Origin: JBBATK01 sp044228285 | Lineage (GTDB): Bacteria > Bacteroidota > Ignavibacteria > Kapaibacteriales > NICIL-2 | Length of the DNA: 64,000 nucleotides | Assembly (NCBI GenBank): GCA_044228285.1 | Contig: JBGAVD010000003.1 | Coordinates: 558,001 to 622,000 of the forward strand | Reading direction: 5' to 3' | Shown here: in pieces, positions 9,681 to 18,394 of the stretch | How positions within the stretch are numbered: position 1 is the first letter of the stretch | How the letters are laid out: each line of letters starts with the position of its first letter | Position numbers and translations under genes: made by a program | Notes under the pieces: generated by a model | What the model was told of the DNA's origin: nothing | Seen by the model: only the letters and a program-made list of their open reading frames with translations | Database searches by the model: none

Positions 9681-10412
9681 ATTTGCATTCCTCGTGTACT
9701 CAGCATACTTTCAAGACTGCCCATTCAGTTTGTAAGCACTTCTATAGTTGTTTCTCCTCAGCGTGTCGCATAGATTCGCCCTAACAGAGCATAGATACTC
9801 TGTTCTTACTCTGGAAGTGCAGTGAGTGTGTATGATACACATTTCGAACTTTGTAGCTCTTGCTTAGTATTGTGCACCACGTTGGGGTTTTGATGCCATG
9901 CGCAGACTTCGGTGTACCTTTGGCGTTGCTCTACCTCTACGCAGAATCTCGGACCTGCTTCTCGCGGTATAACTCCTCACAAGAGAGCGAAGTGAGTCCG
10001 AAAGTGTCAAAGAAGTCAATTCCAAGAACGCTCTGTATCGTTGACGTAGTTTCAATACTCTGATTTGTACAAACAGCCGCATGGATTCTTTTTAGTGAGA
10101 GCGCAGACCTAGTTTGTTTGTTTAGATACACGAAACTAACTCTACAGTACACGGACTATATTATTGAATAATAGATCTCGCTTTCATCTTTTACACCTCC
10201 GTAATCAACAGGTGCTTTGAACGAAAGGGAAAGGAATGCCAGTACTTTTATGAAGTACGTTACGAGACATACACAGAGCGAGATGATCGCTTGCATGTAA
10301 ATGAAGAGCGCGATGCACTTATGGTGTCGTGGAATTCAGGGCAATGTGGTCTTTTGAGCGTGATGAACGCAAAGCGCTTTTGCTTGGTGCACCTATTGAA
10401 GCAGTGGAGCTA
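9681..10412. other. Poorly coding 730-bp stretch, possible gene remnants
   Basis: No intact gene is convincing here. On the minus strand there are only short frames (for example 9937-10152, GTG start, no ribosome site). A very short frame at 10161-10187 has an excellent ribosome site and is listed separately. On the plus strand, about 10206-10430 reads as polar, protein-like sequence that switches frame near 10330 (around GVVEFRAMWSFERDERKA). This could be a decayed gene fragment or chance. Confidence 0.35.
10161..10187 (-). other. Eight-codon micro-ORF with a near-perfect Shine-Dalgarno
   Basis: On the minus strand GGAGGTG (10194-10200) is followed, eight bases after GGAGG, by ATG and seven sense codons (MKARSIIQ) and then TAA. 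It is one of the best ribosome sites in the window, yet the frame stops at once. It may be a leader peptide or the intact start of a gene whose body was lost; the downstream frames look degraded. Confidence 0.35.
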
Positions 10413-10781
10413 CTATGCTACTTCATAGCCACTTTTAATGACGGTCGAGATCATTTTGAACTGTTCGTTTGCATTGAATGACTGTGAAGCGTGGGCGGGA
10501 ATGATAATGCCCTCTCCCAACCGAAGTTGGAATTTAATGTCGTTAATCATTAAATCAGCTGTACCATCAATGATCTGCACATAGGTGTCGAAAGGCGAGG
10601 TCTTAACATCAAGTTCCTCACCTGCGTCGAAAGATGAGACTGAGATGTTTCCTGTTGACTTTTTGATAATTGTCCGACTTAACACTGCATTCCGAACGTA
10701 CTCTATGATCTCGACAACTATGTGGATCTTCGACTTCTCTAGTTCAATAGGTTCTTTGAGGATCATGATACGAGTAGACAT
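10413..10781 (-). CDS. Cupin-domain protein
   Basis: This is a small single-domain cupin of about 122 residues. The central part carries the barrel strands with SSFDAGEELDVKTSPFDTYVQ, an IDGTADLMIND turn and LRLGEGIIIPAHASQSF, which match the two cupin motifs; metal-ligand positions look only partly kept. An in-frame TTG at 10850 would add 23 residues that do not resemble the family, so I use the ATG at 10781 (MSTRIMILKEPIEL); the ATG at 10766 is also possible. The next upstream gene on the same strand is an AraC-type regulator, and this cupin/AraC neighbourhood is familiar from Bacteroidota. The ligand is unknown. Confidence 0.8.
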   Translation of the reverse strand: MSTRIMILKEPIELEKSKIHIVVEIIEYVRNAVLSRTIIKKSTGNISVSSFDAGEELDVKTSPFDTYVQIIDGTADLMINDIKFQLRLGEGIIIPAHASQSFNANEQFKMISTVIKSGYEVA

Positions 10782-10901
10782 GAAGTGTGACTGACATGCG
10801 ATGTGCAAGATGCAACATATCAAAGGAAGTTCAGTCAATCTTTCCTTCAATGTGACTGAGCCTTCTATCGTGGAACCGAGAACTGAGAAACACTTCCTCT
10901 C

Positions 10902-11462
10902 CTATAAATCTTCAAGCGCAGTCAGGCGCTTGCTCTTCATCTTCTTAAAGAAAGAAGGAGTCAAACCCGTAACCTTCTTGAATTGATACGAAAGGTGTGC
11001 AACTGAACTATAACGCAAGCGAAAAGCTATCTCGGTCAAACTCAGCTCATCATAAATCAAAAGTTCCTTTGCTCGCTCAATCTTGTTGGCAATGATGTAG
11101 TGCTCAATAGTAGTACCTTTCACTTCCGAGAAGAGATTCGAGAGGTAGTTATAGTTCATGTTGAGCTTCTCGCTCAAATAGTCAGAGAAGTTCACTTTAG
11201 GCAATTCCTCTGAATAGTGCACAAGCTCAATGATGACACTCTTAATTCTCTCAATGAGAATCGCCTTCTTGTCCTCCATAAGTTCGAGTCCCGAACGATG
11301 CAGTACTCGCGCTAAATTCTGAAGCTTCACTTCATCATCAGTGTCGACAATCTCAACCTCACCAAGTTCAACGGTCAACGCATGAAGTCCAACGTTCTCG
11401 ATCTCTGCGCGCACAAGAAGCTTGCAACGCAAACTCACCATGTTTTGAATAAAAAGTTTCAT
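10902..11462 (-). CDS. AraC-family transcriptional regulator
   Basis: The product has 186 residues. The C-terminal half is an AraC-type double helix-turn-helix: KVNFSDYLSEKLN...LSNLFSEVKG for the first and LTEIAFRLRYSSVAHLSYQF followed by KKVTGLTPSFFKK for the second. The N-terminal part (about 80 residues, MKLFIQNMVSLRCK start) matches a compact sensor region seen in Bacteroidota relatives. I chose the ATG at 11462 because GAGG lies nine bases upstream; a start at 11522 would add 20 unlike residues. It probably controls the cupin gene 120 bases downstream, or itself. Confidence 0.88.
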   Translation of the reverse strand: MKLFIQNMVSLRCKLLVRAEIENVGLHALTVELGEVEIVDTDDEVKLQNLARVLHRSGLELMEDKKAILIERIKSVIIELVHYSEELPKVNFSDYLSEKLNMNYNYLSNLFSEVKGTTIEHYIIANKIERAKELLIYDELSLTEIAFRLRYSSVAHLSYQFKKVTGLTPSFFKKMKSKRLTALEDL

Positions 11463-12038
11463 ATGCACCATCCTCGGTACATGGCATCCTTGCTCGTACA
11501 CAAAGCTTGCAAATTCTCGCACAAAGAAGTGTTGTCCAATCCTTTTACCATTTCCGTTAGTGCTCTATAATGATGGTTCACAAGCAAAGCAAGCCAATGA
11601 ATGTGAATGTGGACATTCTATATCCACCCGCTGAATAGCGATAAGCCAAATGTTACGCTGTGCCCAACACAGGTTCTTTGTTGCTTCCTGATCCCGGATC
11701 ATCCCCAGGACTGAGGCTTTACATACTGCCTCAGCGAGAGTACGGATCCTCAAGCTCAGGCTGCGCCTTCGACCTGCCTCGTTGAAGTGTGTACAGTTGC
11801 CTAAAAATGTACGCAGGTGTGCGGCTGTCAAACGCCTTCGTGATCATATATACTGTGTACCTCGCTATGAGAGCTAATAGACTTCAAAAGCCCAAGAAGG
11901 AGATCTCTCGGCATGATCAAAAGTACGAGCGATAAAAACTCTGGCATTTACACCGAAAATTGAACATTTACATCTTTTACAGGTAGCGATCGCTTGATCT
12001 TGTCACATAAAAGTACCATAACATCTCATCCGCCGCAC
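11463..12038. other. Intergenic region, no convincing gene
   Basis: An 88-codon minus-strand frame (11565-11831) is rich in Arg, Cys and His, has no ribosome site and looks like a chance frame. The segment about 11930-12040 is AT-rich. Otherwise I see nothing definite. Confidence 0.4.
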
Positions 12039-12590
12039 TCAGTTCTGTGAAAAGCTGTCTTTCGCTTTGTACTCCAAGCTCCAGAACGCCACTTCTTCTA
12101 AATAGTCTTTGTCTGCAATTCGCTCCATTACATGTTGCCCGAACACCGCGCCATGCTTGTAGTAAAATCGTTTATATGGATTTGCACTTAGTACTCGAAC
12201 GCATACCGTTTGGTATCGTCGTTGCATACTAAACGCAAGAAAGTTGCCTAGCAACATGGTGCCTGCACCTTTGGATTGACTCTGTACATCGCAATACAAG
12301 GCGTAGAGTTCCGCATCATAGCCACTCAGACGTGATAGTCCTCCACTGATATACCCAATGACTCCAGTGCTAGCCTCTACATGGTTAAGATCTTGGCAAA
12401 CAAGGATTGAGCTTGTATCCTTCTTCTCTGCAATTACACGCAACCAAAATGCATGGCGCTTTTCTATCGAGAGACTATCTAGTACAGACTGCTCGATGAG
12501 ACCTTTGTAGGTATGAAGCCATGTATGCACATTTATACGTGCAATGTCAGCCGCATCGGCGGCAGTCGCAGGGCGTACGATCATTGTCAT
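12039..12590 (-). CDS. GNAT-family N-acetyltransferase
   Basis: The 183-residue product is a single GNAT domain that would transfer an acetyl group from acetyl-CoA to an amine. It starts with a typical strand (MIVRPATAADAADIARIN), continues with a strand carrying GVIGYISGG, and has the core motif-A region ELYALYCDVQSQSKGAGTML with the pyrophosphate-binding SKGAGT loop. NPYKRFYYKHGA is the usual motif-B Asn/Tyr segment. The ATG at 12590 has GGGAGC upstream; the longer frame from 12623 adds 11 residues. The substrate cannot be told. The upstream gene on the same strand is a WYL regulator 120 bases away. Confidence 0.85.
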   Translation of the reverse strand: MTMIVRPATAADAADIARINVHTWLHTYKGLIEQSVLDSLSIEKRHAFWLRVIAEKKDTSSILVCQDLNHVEASTGVIGYISGGLSRLSGYDAELYALYCDVQSQSKGAGTMLLGNFLAFSMQRRYQTVCVRVLSANPYKRFYYKHGAVFGQHVMERIADKDYLEEVAFWSLEYKAKDSFSQN

Positions 12591-12710
12591 TGTAAGAACT
12601 GCTCCCTTTCTGAATAACTTCATACTCTCTGTACCGAGAATGTCGGGCTACTCTCATCATCTGCTCAAGCGCGACTCCTGCCCACTTCTGCTATTTCGTC
12701 AGCTCCGTGA

Positions 12711-13682
12711 TTACTGGTACCACTCCAATGCGGCTCGTAGCTTTTGCTGCACTGCCTCGGCAAGGGAGGCAGGTGAGAGCACTTTCATCACCGAACTCCA
12801 ACCAATGATCCAGGTAACAAGGTCAGGGCTCAAAGGTGCCTTGAGTTCTATGTGCAGATCGCCATTCTTTTTTAGCGTCATTGTTTGGGTTGGATGCCAA
12901 CTGCGATGTAAAAAGAACTCTGCCATCTCTGCCTTCACAAGCAGTTTCATCTTATGCGGCTCACCGTGAAACACTCCAAAACGATGTGTGAGGAAACGCT
13001 CTTCATCAAAGGAATGTGCCCCGTAGTCTTGTTCAGCGTCGTTCAGCTCTTCAATCTTCCGTAAGGCAAGGGCAATATAGTCACGGTGCTTTGGGTGATA
13101 CGATGCTACATAGAGCTCGCCATTGAAGCTAAACAGTCGACAAAGCATGAGATCAAAACGACGCTGCACACCCGCGTTGTTCGTGTACGTGACCGTCACC
13201 CACTTTGCATCGCGTATGAAGCTAATCACTCGCTCTATCATCTGACTATCGGTGGTGTACACATAGCGTCCAAAACTGTGCTCTAGAGCGGCTGATATCA
13301 CCTCACCTCCTGCACTCTGCTCCAACTTCTTTAATAAGCTCTTCGTGTGCACTTCAACCGATGTTCCTTGAAACTGATGGAGATAGCTTTTGAGTACATA
13401 CAGCGACAACAACTCGCTTCCTTTGTAACTCAGTGGCAAAATGTTTCGGTGAGTATCGCGGAGCGACCAGAAATAGGTTCTGCCCTCCTCTTCATGCTCT
13501 ATCACATCACACTGCTCCAGAGTCTGCAAATCCCGCTGAATCTGACGAATATCCGGGCTACCAAAATCCGCTTCCGAACAAATCTGTTCATGAATCTCTC
13601 GCGTACTACGAGCACCGGGTATACTGAGCATTGTAATGATGCGCATAATACGTCGCACCATGGTGGAACTGTTTTCTGGCAT
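12711..13682 (-). CDS. WYL-domain transcriptional regulator
   Basis: The protein has 323 residues. The N-terminal 80 residues form a DeoR-like winged helix (RIMRIITMLSIPGARSTREIHEQ, then DIRQIQRDLQTLEQ as recognition helix). The middle holds a WYL domain (WVTVTYTNNAG...RRFDLMLCRLFSFNGELYVASYH), an Sm-like fold that binds ligands or nucleic acid. The C-terminal part (MKLLVKAEMAEFFLHRSWHPTQTM and LSPDLVTWIIGWSSVMKVLSP) is the usual WYL C-terminal extension. Such regulators respond to unknown small molecules or to nucleic acid in defence and stress genes; no defence genes are next to it here. Confidence 0.88.
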   Translation of the reverse strand: MPENSSTMVRRIMRIITMLSIPGARSTREIHEQICSEADFGSPDIRQIQRDLQTLEQCDVIEHEEEGRTYFWSLRDTHRNILPLSYKGSELLSLYVLKSYLHQFQGTSVEVHTKSLLKKLEQSAGGEVISAALEHSFGRYVYTTDSQMIERVISFIRDAKWVTVTYTNNAGVQRRFDLMLCRLFSFNGELYVASYHPKHRDYIALALRKIEELNDAEQDYGAHSFDEERFLTHRFGVFHGEPHKMKLLVKAEMAEFFLHRSWHPTQTMTLKKNGDLHIELKAPLSPDLVTWIIGWSSVMKVLSPASLAEAVQQKLRAALEWYQ

Positions 13683-13819
13683 GACTCAGCTAAACAATGG
13701 ATGAATCTTGACGCAAACTAGTGCCTCTGGCTTCAATAGAGAGGAGGGACTTCCGTGGATCCTAGAATTTCGCACTGCAAGCGACAATCTGGGGACTCAC
13801 AACCGAGAATTGCCCTAAG

Positions 13820-13844
13820 GGCTCTATGCGAAGAACATAGAGCC
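13820..13844. terminator. Hairpin, 9-bp perfect stem
   Basis: GGCTCTATG, a seven-base loop, then CATAGAGCC. No T-run follows on either strand, so termination is only possible; it could end the minus-strand micro-gene at 14011-14160 or sit in the leader of the WYL gene. Confidence 0.4.
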
Positions 13845-14010
13845 TGAGAAATGACCTACAGAACGGTTCCGTTTGCCGGAATGTGCAAGAAAGAGCCTAT
13901 CTCCGCCCTTGAGGATTCCAACCCAAGATGAGCAATCTGCTGACATCAGGCTGTCTCCTGCACAAGTTTCAGAAACAAACAGAACCGGGCTGCATTGGGG
14001 GGGGATAACT

Positions 14011-14160
14011 CTAAGGCATCAAGTTTGCGCACAACTCTTGCACAACAGGCTCAGCGTACCATTGCTGAACCTGCTGCGCTACGGCATCACGCATGATCAC
14101 GAAGGGTAGAGCCAGAACGAGACTGAAGAGCAAGGTCTTACAAAAGCGATGGAGATTCAT
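14011..14160 (-). CDS. Micro-ORF encoding a secreted peptide, 49 aa
   Basis: An ATG at 14160 opens a 49-codon frame on the minus strand. The first 27 residues form a textbook signal peptide: a basic start (MNLHRFCK), a hydrophobic core (TLLFSLVLALPFVI) and an AVA-QQ cleavage site. The remaining 21 or so residues (from QQVQQWYAEP) are short and have one Cys. No clear ribosome site is visible, as is common in Bacteroidota. It may be a real small exported peptide or the surviving start of a broken gene; a run of eight G (13997-14004) lies just past the stop. I know no homologue. Confidence 0.4.
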   Translation of the reverse strand: MNLHRFCKTLLFSLVLALPFVIMRDAVAQQVQQWYAEPVVQELCANLMP

Positions 14161-14656
14161 ATGATTGTTTCGTTAATGAATGGATAGACTGTGTAAGAGG
14201 AGTCGCAGCTACTTGAATGGCGATCACTGGGCGACTTTCCACAAGCAAAGTTCGTTGCGTATGCGACGCTATATGTCGCATACAAAAACAAGAGTTTCGT
14301 TCTTCTCTCTGGAGCCACAGTCCACAAGGCGCCTCCACTCTGAATTGCCATCAAATACAATCGTACGCGAGTCGACTCAAGTGTCTTTCACACCAGTATC
14401 TCAACAACTCGTCGGGACCTAGGTTCAATTATGTATTTTATTCACCTTTCTACTCAATTATCACTCATCACATTTATTCTTAGACGATGAATTGATCTCT
14501 TACTATTTTATTCGGCTTTTGAAGACGATGCTTTGTCGAAGGAGCGAAGTACATCGAACGCACAGGTGATGTAGAAGAATTGCGAACACACCAGTAGTGC
14601 TTTCGCGTACAGTTCATCACGAGTAGTAACTGGATTTTACGAACGGAAATTGTTGA
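14161..14656. other. AT-rich intergenic region between divergent genes
   Basis: No gene supported. The part from about 14420 to 14530 is AT-rich and would carry the promoter of the plus-strand gene starting at 14657. An in-frame stop lies directly before that start, so the gene cannot extend upstream. Confidence 0.4.
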
Positions 14657-15565
14657 ATGACGAGTAAACACAATACCGAGCGCGGCGCTGTGCGTGGAGT
14701 GCAGGCAGGAGATATTTTATCTTTTTCGTCGGGGACGATTTCTCACTCTCCTCATCGCTATCGAGTTCTGGATCCTCATTCACTCTCTGCTACCTTCAAG
14801 CCTATAGTGGAGCAGCTGGGACTACAATCAAAGGTTTTGCCTTTTGTAATCAACGCCAACCCTTCTCCTTTGGGAATGATTGATTTTGGAGTGAGCGTTG
14901 ATAGCTACCTCAACATGAGCACTATCCATCGAGCTCTTCGCTTGTGCGCGATGCATAACAGCGTGGCCATCATTTGTTGTCAGCCTCTATTCGCCCTGCA
15001 CATCATCCAAACCTGTCGGCAGCACAACATCCAATTGCCTTTATCCATTTGCTTTGTTCTGGGGGGATACTATTGTCCTGCCTCAGCCGAACGATATCTC
15101 ATCAACGCAGTTCGGTCTTGTAACACTGCTTGCACGGTGCTCCATGCCTATGGTGTAAGCGAGGTTGATTTCGCGATTCTTATTGGGAAGAGATCTGATG
15201 ATGGTATCATAACCTACCGACAAGCTTCCCCGGCTTGCAAGCTTAGCATTGAGAACGGTCAGTTGCTCATCGATACCGGTGATAGTCGGCTTGTGCCAGG
15301 TGATAAAGTCCAAATGGTTGATAGCTATTGGCACATTGAGCAGGATCAGCGGACACTCGCTCCCGCCGTCTACCAAGAGTTGGAAACGTGGACACAAGAG
15401 CAATGGGAACGCAGAACTGGATATCTTCAATTTCGGCCTAAAGGAACACTTTATCAGCTCCGCAAAGGATACCAACCAGTCTTGAGTATGGAGCTGGATT
15501 TCTTCGATTTTGCCCGTCGATCCGAGATGAGCTGGTTGCTCAAACCAGACTGGTCGTCGCTCTAA
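14657..15565 (+). CDS. Shortened ANL-like (AMP-forming ligase fold) protein
   Basis: The 302-residue product resembles the central part of acyl-CoA synthetase/adenylation enzymes. Order of motifs seen: SFSSGTISHSP (residues 22-32, like the phosphate loop SGTTGxPK), VLGGYYCPASAERYL (134-148, like the GGxxLS region), HAYGVSEVDF (163-172, like YGxTE) and DTGDSRLVPGD (206-216, like the ATP-ribose-binding TGD). Full enzymes have 500-600 residues; here the usual N-terminal 150 residues and the mobile C-terminal domain with its catalytic Lys are missing. A stop sits just before the ATG, so the shortness is not a start-choice artefact. It could activate a small acid with a partner, or be a non-catalytic relative. 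The family call is by motif only. Confidence 0.6.
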   Translation: MTSKHNTERGAVRGVQAGDILSFSSGTISHSPHRYRVLDPHSLSATFKPIVEQLGLQSKVLPFVINANPSPLGMIDFGVSVDSYLNMSTIHRALRLCAMHNSVAIICCQPLFALHIIQTCRQHNIQLPLSICFVLGGYYCPASAERYLINAVRSCNTACTVLHAYGVSEVDFAILIGKRSDDGIITYRQASPACKLSIENGQLLIDTGDSRLVPGDKVQMVDSYWHIEQDQRTLAPAVYQELETWTQEQWERRTGYLQFRPKGTLYQLRKGYQPVLSMELDFFDFARRSEMSWLLKPDWSSL

Positions 15566-15763
15566 CAGAACCCTACTCGACCATACTGCTTTGGCTCGTT
15601 TCACAAACTCCATCGTCTCGAGGAGGGGCAAGCCGCGCAGCGGCGACGCGTTGATGAAAAATCCTCTGCTTACATGAGACAAATACCTCCGAATCGCCCT
15701 ATAATAGTGTACACTGCTTTCCGAAATGTGTACCACGCTGCCAGCAATTGAATTCTATTTTGC

Positions 15764-16579
15764 ATGCTGAACATTCAATCTGTCATGCAAAACACTATGT
15801 CGATACTACGTCTCCTCGCCTTTGCACTCTTGCTGAGCACATTACCACTGTCTGCCGCAGACCCAACAGTTGCACGGAACTTTATCCGCAATGATTGCTT
15901 TGGGGCCTCGCACAATCTCTTCACTGAGCTGGATTCAGGTGACGTGGTTATCATGGAGTATGTCATGACCTGCTCCTCTTGTTCCATTGCGCAGCAAAAA
16001 GTCGACGCGATGCTTCAGTGGATGGACAAAAAGTACCCAAACCGTATTCGCTTCTATCAGTTTGCTTATACAAATTCGTATGATTGCGGGACGATGAAAG
16101 AGTGGGTAAGTGCTAACACAATGAAGACTATTCCCTTTGACTCCGGTGCTTCAGATGTAGCCTACTATGGAGGTTTTGGTATGCCAACCTTTGTGATCGT
16201 TGGTGGCAGCTCACACAAGATCCTCTTTACTGGCATCGGCTTCGCTACTTCAGATACCAATGACATGTCGGCTGCCTTGCAATCGCACTTTCTTACATCC
16301 GACGTAGCTTTAGAACAGAACTCTTCTACTGCGCTTGAGCTCTGGCCTAATCCTACGCACGACAAACTTCAGCTACACTTTGGCTCTGAACTGAGTTCTG
16401 CAGCGCGCTATTGCTTGACCAATACTCTGGGACAGGTAGTCTGCGATTGGCGCGAACTCAGCTCTCAAGCACAGAGCAGCATTGATCTGCATGCACTACA
16501 GTTGAGCACTGGAAACTACACACTGCATATTCAAGACGCGCTCCACCGTTACAGCCAGTCGTTTGTATTCACCAACTAA
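15764..16579 (+). CDS. T9SS-exported thioredoxin-fold protein with CxxC
   Basis: The product has up to 271 residues. It begins with a signal peptide (core LRLLAFALLLSTLPLSAA). Residues 65-190 fit a thioredoxin fold: a strand VVIMEYVMTCSSCSIAQQ with a C-S-S-C redox motif and a later YYGGFGMPTFVIVGG with the cis-Pro loop. The last 80 residues form a type IX sorting domain (LELWPNPTHDKLQL, TNTLGQVV, LSTGNYTLHI), which directs export through the outer membrane. Starts at Met8 (15785) or Met12 (15797) also fit the signal peptide. The gene lies 21 bases before the multicopper oxidase gene, so the two are likely co-transcribed; a role in copper or disulfide handling outside the cell is inferred. Confidence 0.8.
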   Translation: MLNIQSVMQNTMSILRLLAFALLLSTLPLSAADPTVARNFIRNDCFGASHNLFTELDSGDVVIMEYVMTCSSCSIAQQKVDAMLQWMDKKYPNRIRFYQFAYTNSYDCGTMKEWVSANTMKTIPFDSGASDVAYYGGFGMPTFVIVGGSSHKILFTGIGFATSDTNDMSAALQSHFLTSDVALEQNSSTALELWPNPTHDKLQLHFGSELSSAARYCLTNTLGQVVCDWRELSSQAQSSIDLHALQLSTGNYTLHIQDALHRYSQSFVFTN

Positions 16580-16600
16580 TCTGTACTGAGCGCTCTCTCT

Positions 16601-18334
16601 ATGCGATCTACTATTCAGTCCGTCTTCTCCCTTGCCCTTGCGTTCATCTGTTACAGTCATGCTCTTCATGCGGCACAGAATCCACTGTTCATTCCTCCGC
16701 TGTTGCGTGGTAGTGAATTTGAGCTTGCTGTGCAATCAGGAACTACTGAGCTCGTACCTGGATTTCAAACACCAACATTTGGTGTGAATGGTGTGTTTCT
16801 AGCGCCGACCTTGATGATGAATGCTGGAGATAGTATTCGTATCAAGCTGCGAAATAGCCTCAACATCGCAACCACGATGCACTGGCATGGCTTGCATGTA
16901 CCAGCTCATTTTGATGGCGGCCCGCATCAGCTCATTGCTGCAGGTGCAACTTGGGAACCACATTTTAAAATGCTCAATGACGCTGGAACGTACTGGTACC
17001 ATCCTCATGGTGAAGGAAGAACTGAGCTACAGGTCACAAAGGGAATTGCCGGAATGATCATCGTACATGATTCCGTAGAGTCTGCGCTTGGTCTACCTCA
17101 CAACTATGGAGTGGATGACTTTCCTGTTATCATACAAACCAAGGCCTTCGATGAACTTCATCAGCTTGCGATTGCTACGGAGATGGATACGCTTCGAATC
17201 GTCAATGGTACCGTCAACCCTTTACTGAACGCTCCCGCACAAGTGATTCGACTGCGATTGCTGAACGGCTCAAGCATGCGATCCTATCTGCTTGGTTTCT
17301 CAGACAACATGGACTTCTATCAGATTGCTACCGATGGTGGCTTGATTGAGCGAGCGCTGAGTTTGAAACGTATACGTTTGTCACCAGGTGAGCGAGTGGA
17401 GATCTTAGTGGATCTGCGTGGTCGCAAGGGACAAAACATCCAGCTTATCAACTATGGAGCAGAGCTGCAAACAGGAATACATGGTGCTGCAATTGTCGGA
17501 AATGCTCAAGTAACAATCCCGGACTATGCAAAGAACCCGCTTAATGGCGCAAACTTCACCTTGCTTGATTTGTCTGTTGTTGATAGCACGCCGGACGCAG
17601 TAGTGACTCTTCCAACTTCACTGCGAACAGTTCCAACCCTGAGTGAAACAGCATCGACGATGTCACGCACTCTGGAGTTTGCTCCTGAGACCATGAACAT
17701 GACAAGCATGGTGGTTGGTCCTTTCCTCATCAACGGGCAGCATTTCAATATGGATGTGGTGAACATTCGGGTGAAAAAGGATGCAACGGAAGTGTGGACA
17801 CTCAAGAACTCAACAATGGTGGCACACCCTTTTCACATTCATGATGTACAATTCAATATTCTGGATATTCAAGGGGCCGCGGTTCCTGAGTATCTCAGAG
17901 GACCTAAAGATGTAGTTCTTGTATTGCCTCAACAGAGCCTACGCTTCATTACACGCTTTACTGACTTCGCAGATAACCATGTACCCTACATGTACCACTG
18001 TCACATGCTCCACCATGAAGACGATGGAATGATGGGAAGCTTTATTGTGGAAGAACCGATGATGGAGGTTGAAGACCAGGGCACGCTTGAGCTAGACGTC
18101 CATCCCAATCCTGCAGATGCGAGTCTTCGCTTGAAGTGTAACAGCCAGCTTATGCAGAATGGCGCAACCCTCGAGGTAGTCGATGCGCTTGGTCGTGTCG
18201 TATTCGTTCAATCAGTACAGCCAATGCAGGCGGAGTGTGTACTTTCGACATCAGCGTTCGATGCAGGACTTTATTCAGTGCGAGCTATAACAGCTACTTC
18301 TGTACACAGCTATAGCTTTGTTGTCATTCACTAA
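16601..18334 (+). CDS. Multicopper oxidase with T9SS sorting domain
   Basis: This protein of 577 residues has a signal peptide and three cupredoxin domains. All four copper-binding motifs are present: HWHG (94-97), WYHPH (132-136), HPFHIH (409-414) and HCHMLHHEDDGMM (466-478). The type 1 site would be His409, Cys467, His472 and Met477. Such enzymes oxidise phenols, bilirubin or metal ions and reduce O2 to water. After about residue 495 comes a type IX sorting domain (LELDVHPNPADASLRL, VVDALGRVV, FDAGLYSVRA), so it should be released or anchored at the cell surface. It follows the CxxC protein after 21 bases. The substrate is unknown; metal oxidation for detoxification would fit the efflux operon at 32130-38239. 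Confidence 0.92.
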   Translation: MRSTIQSVFSLALAFICYSHALHAAQNPLFIPPLLRGSEFELAVQSGTTELVPGFQTPTFGVNGVFLAPTLMMNAGDSIRIKLRNSLNIATTMHWHGLHVPAHFDGGPHQLIAAGATWEPHFKMLNDAGTYWYHPHGEGRTELQVTKGIAGMIIVHDSVESALGLPHNYGVDDFPVIIQTKAFDELHQLAIATEMDTLRIVNGTVNPLLNAPAQVIRLRLLNGSSMRSYLLGFSDNMDFYQIATDGGLIERALSLKRIRLSPGERVEILVDLRGRKGQNIQLINYGAELQTGIHGAAIVGNAQVTIPDYAKNPLNGANFTLLDLSVVDSTPDAVVTLPTSLRTVPTLSETASTMSRTLEFAPETMNMTSMVVGPFLINGQHFNMDVVNIRVKKDATEVWTLKNSTMVAHPFHIHDVQFNILDIQGAAVPEYLRGPKDVVLVLPQQSLRFITRFTDFADNHVPYMYHCHMLHHEDDGMMGSFIVEEPMMEVEDQGTLELDVHPNPADASLRLKCNSQLMQNGATLEVVDALGRVVFVQSVQPMQAECVLSTSAFDAGLYSVRAITATSVHSYSFVVIH

Positions 18335-18394
18335 TCTTGTAGTCTACGCGTAGCAGGAGGCTAGTTAAGCACTGAAACTACTCTGTTTGCAGCT

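Noticed and set aside
11565..11831. 88-codon minus-strand frame
   Set aside because: Arg/Cys/His-rich composition, no ribosome site, no neighbour relation.
12711..13682. WYL regulator as a sign of a defence island
   Set aside because: WYL proteins often sit with phage-defence genes, but the genes on both sides here (GNAT, micro-ORF, ANL-like) show no defence domains.
15083..15736. 217-codon minus-strand frame
   Set aside because: It is antisense to the ANL-like gene, whose motifs show which strand is coding.
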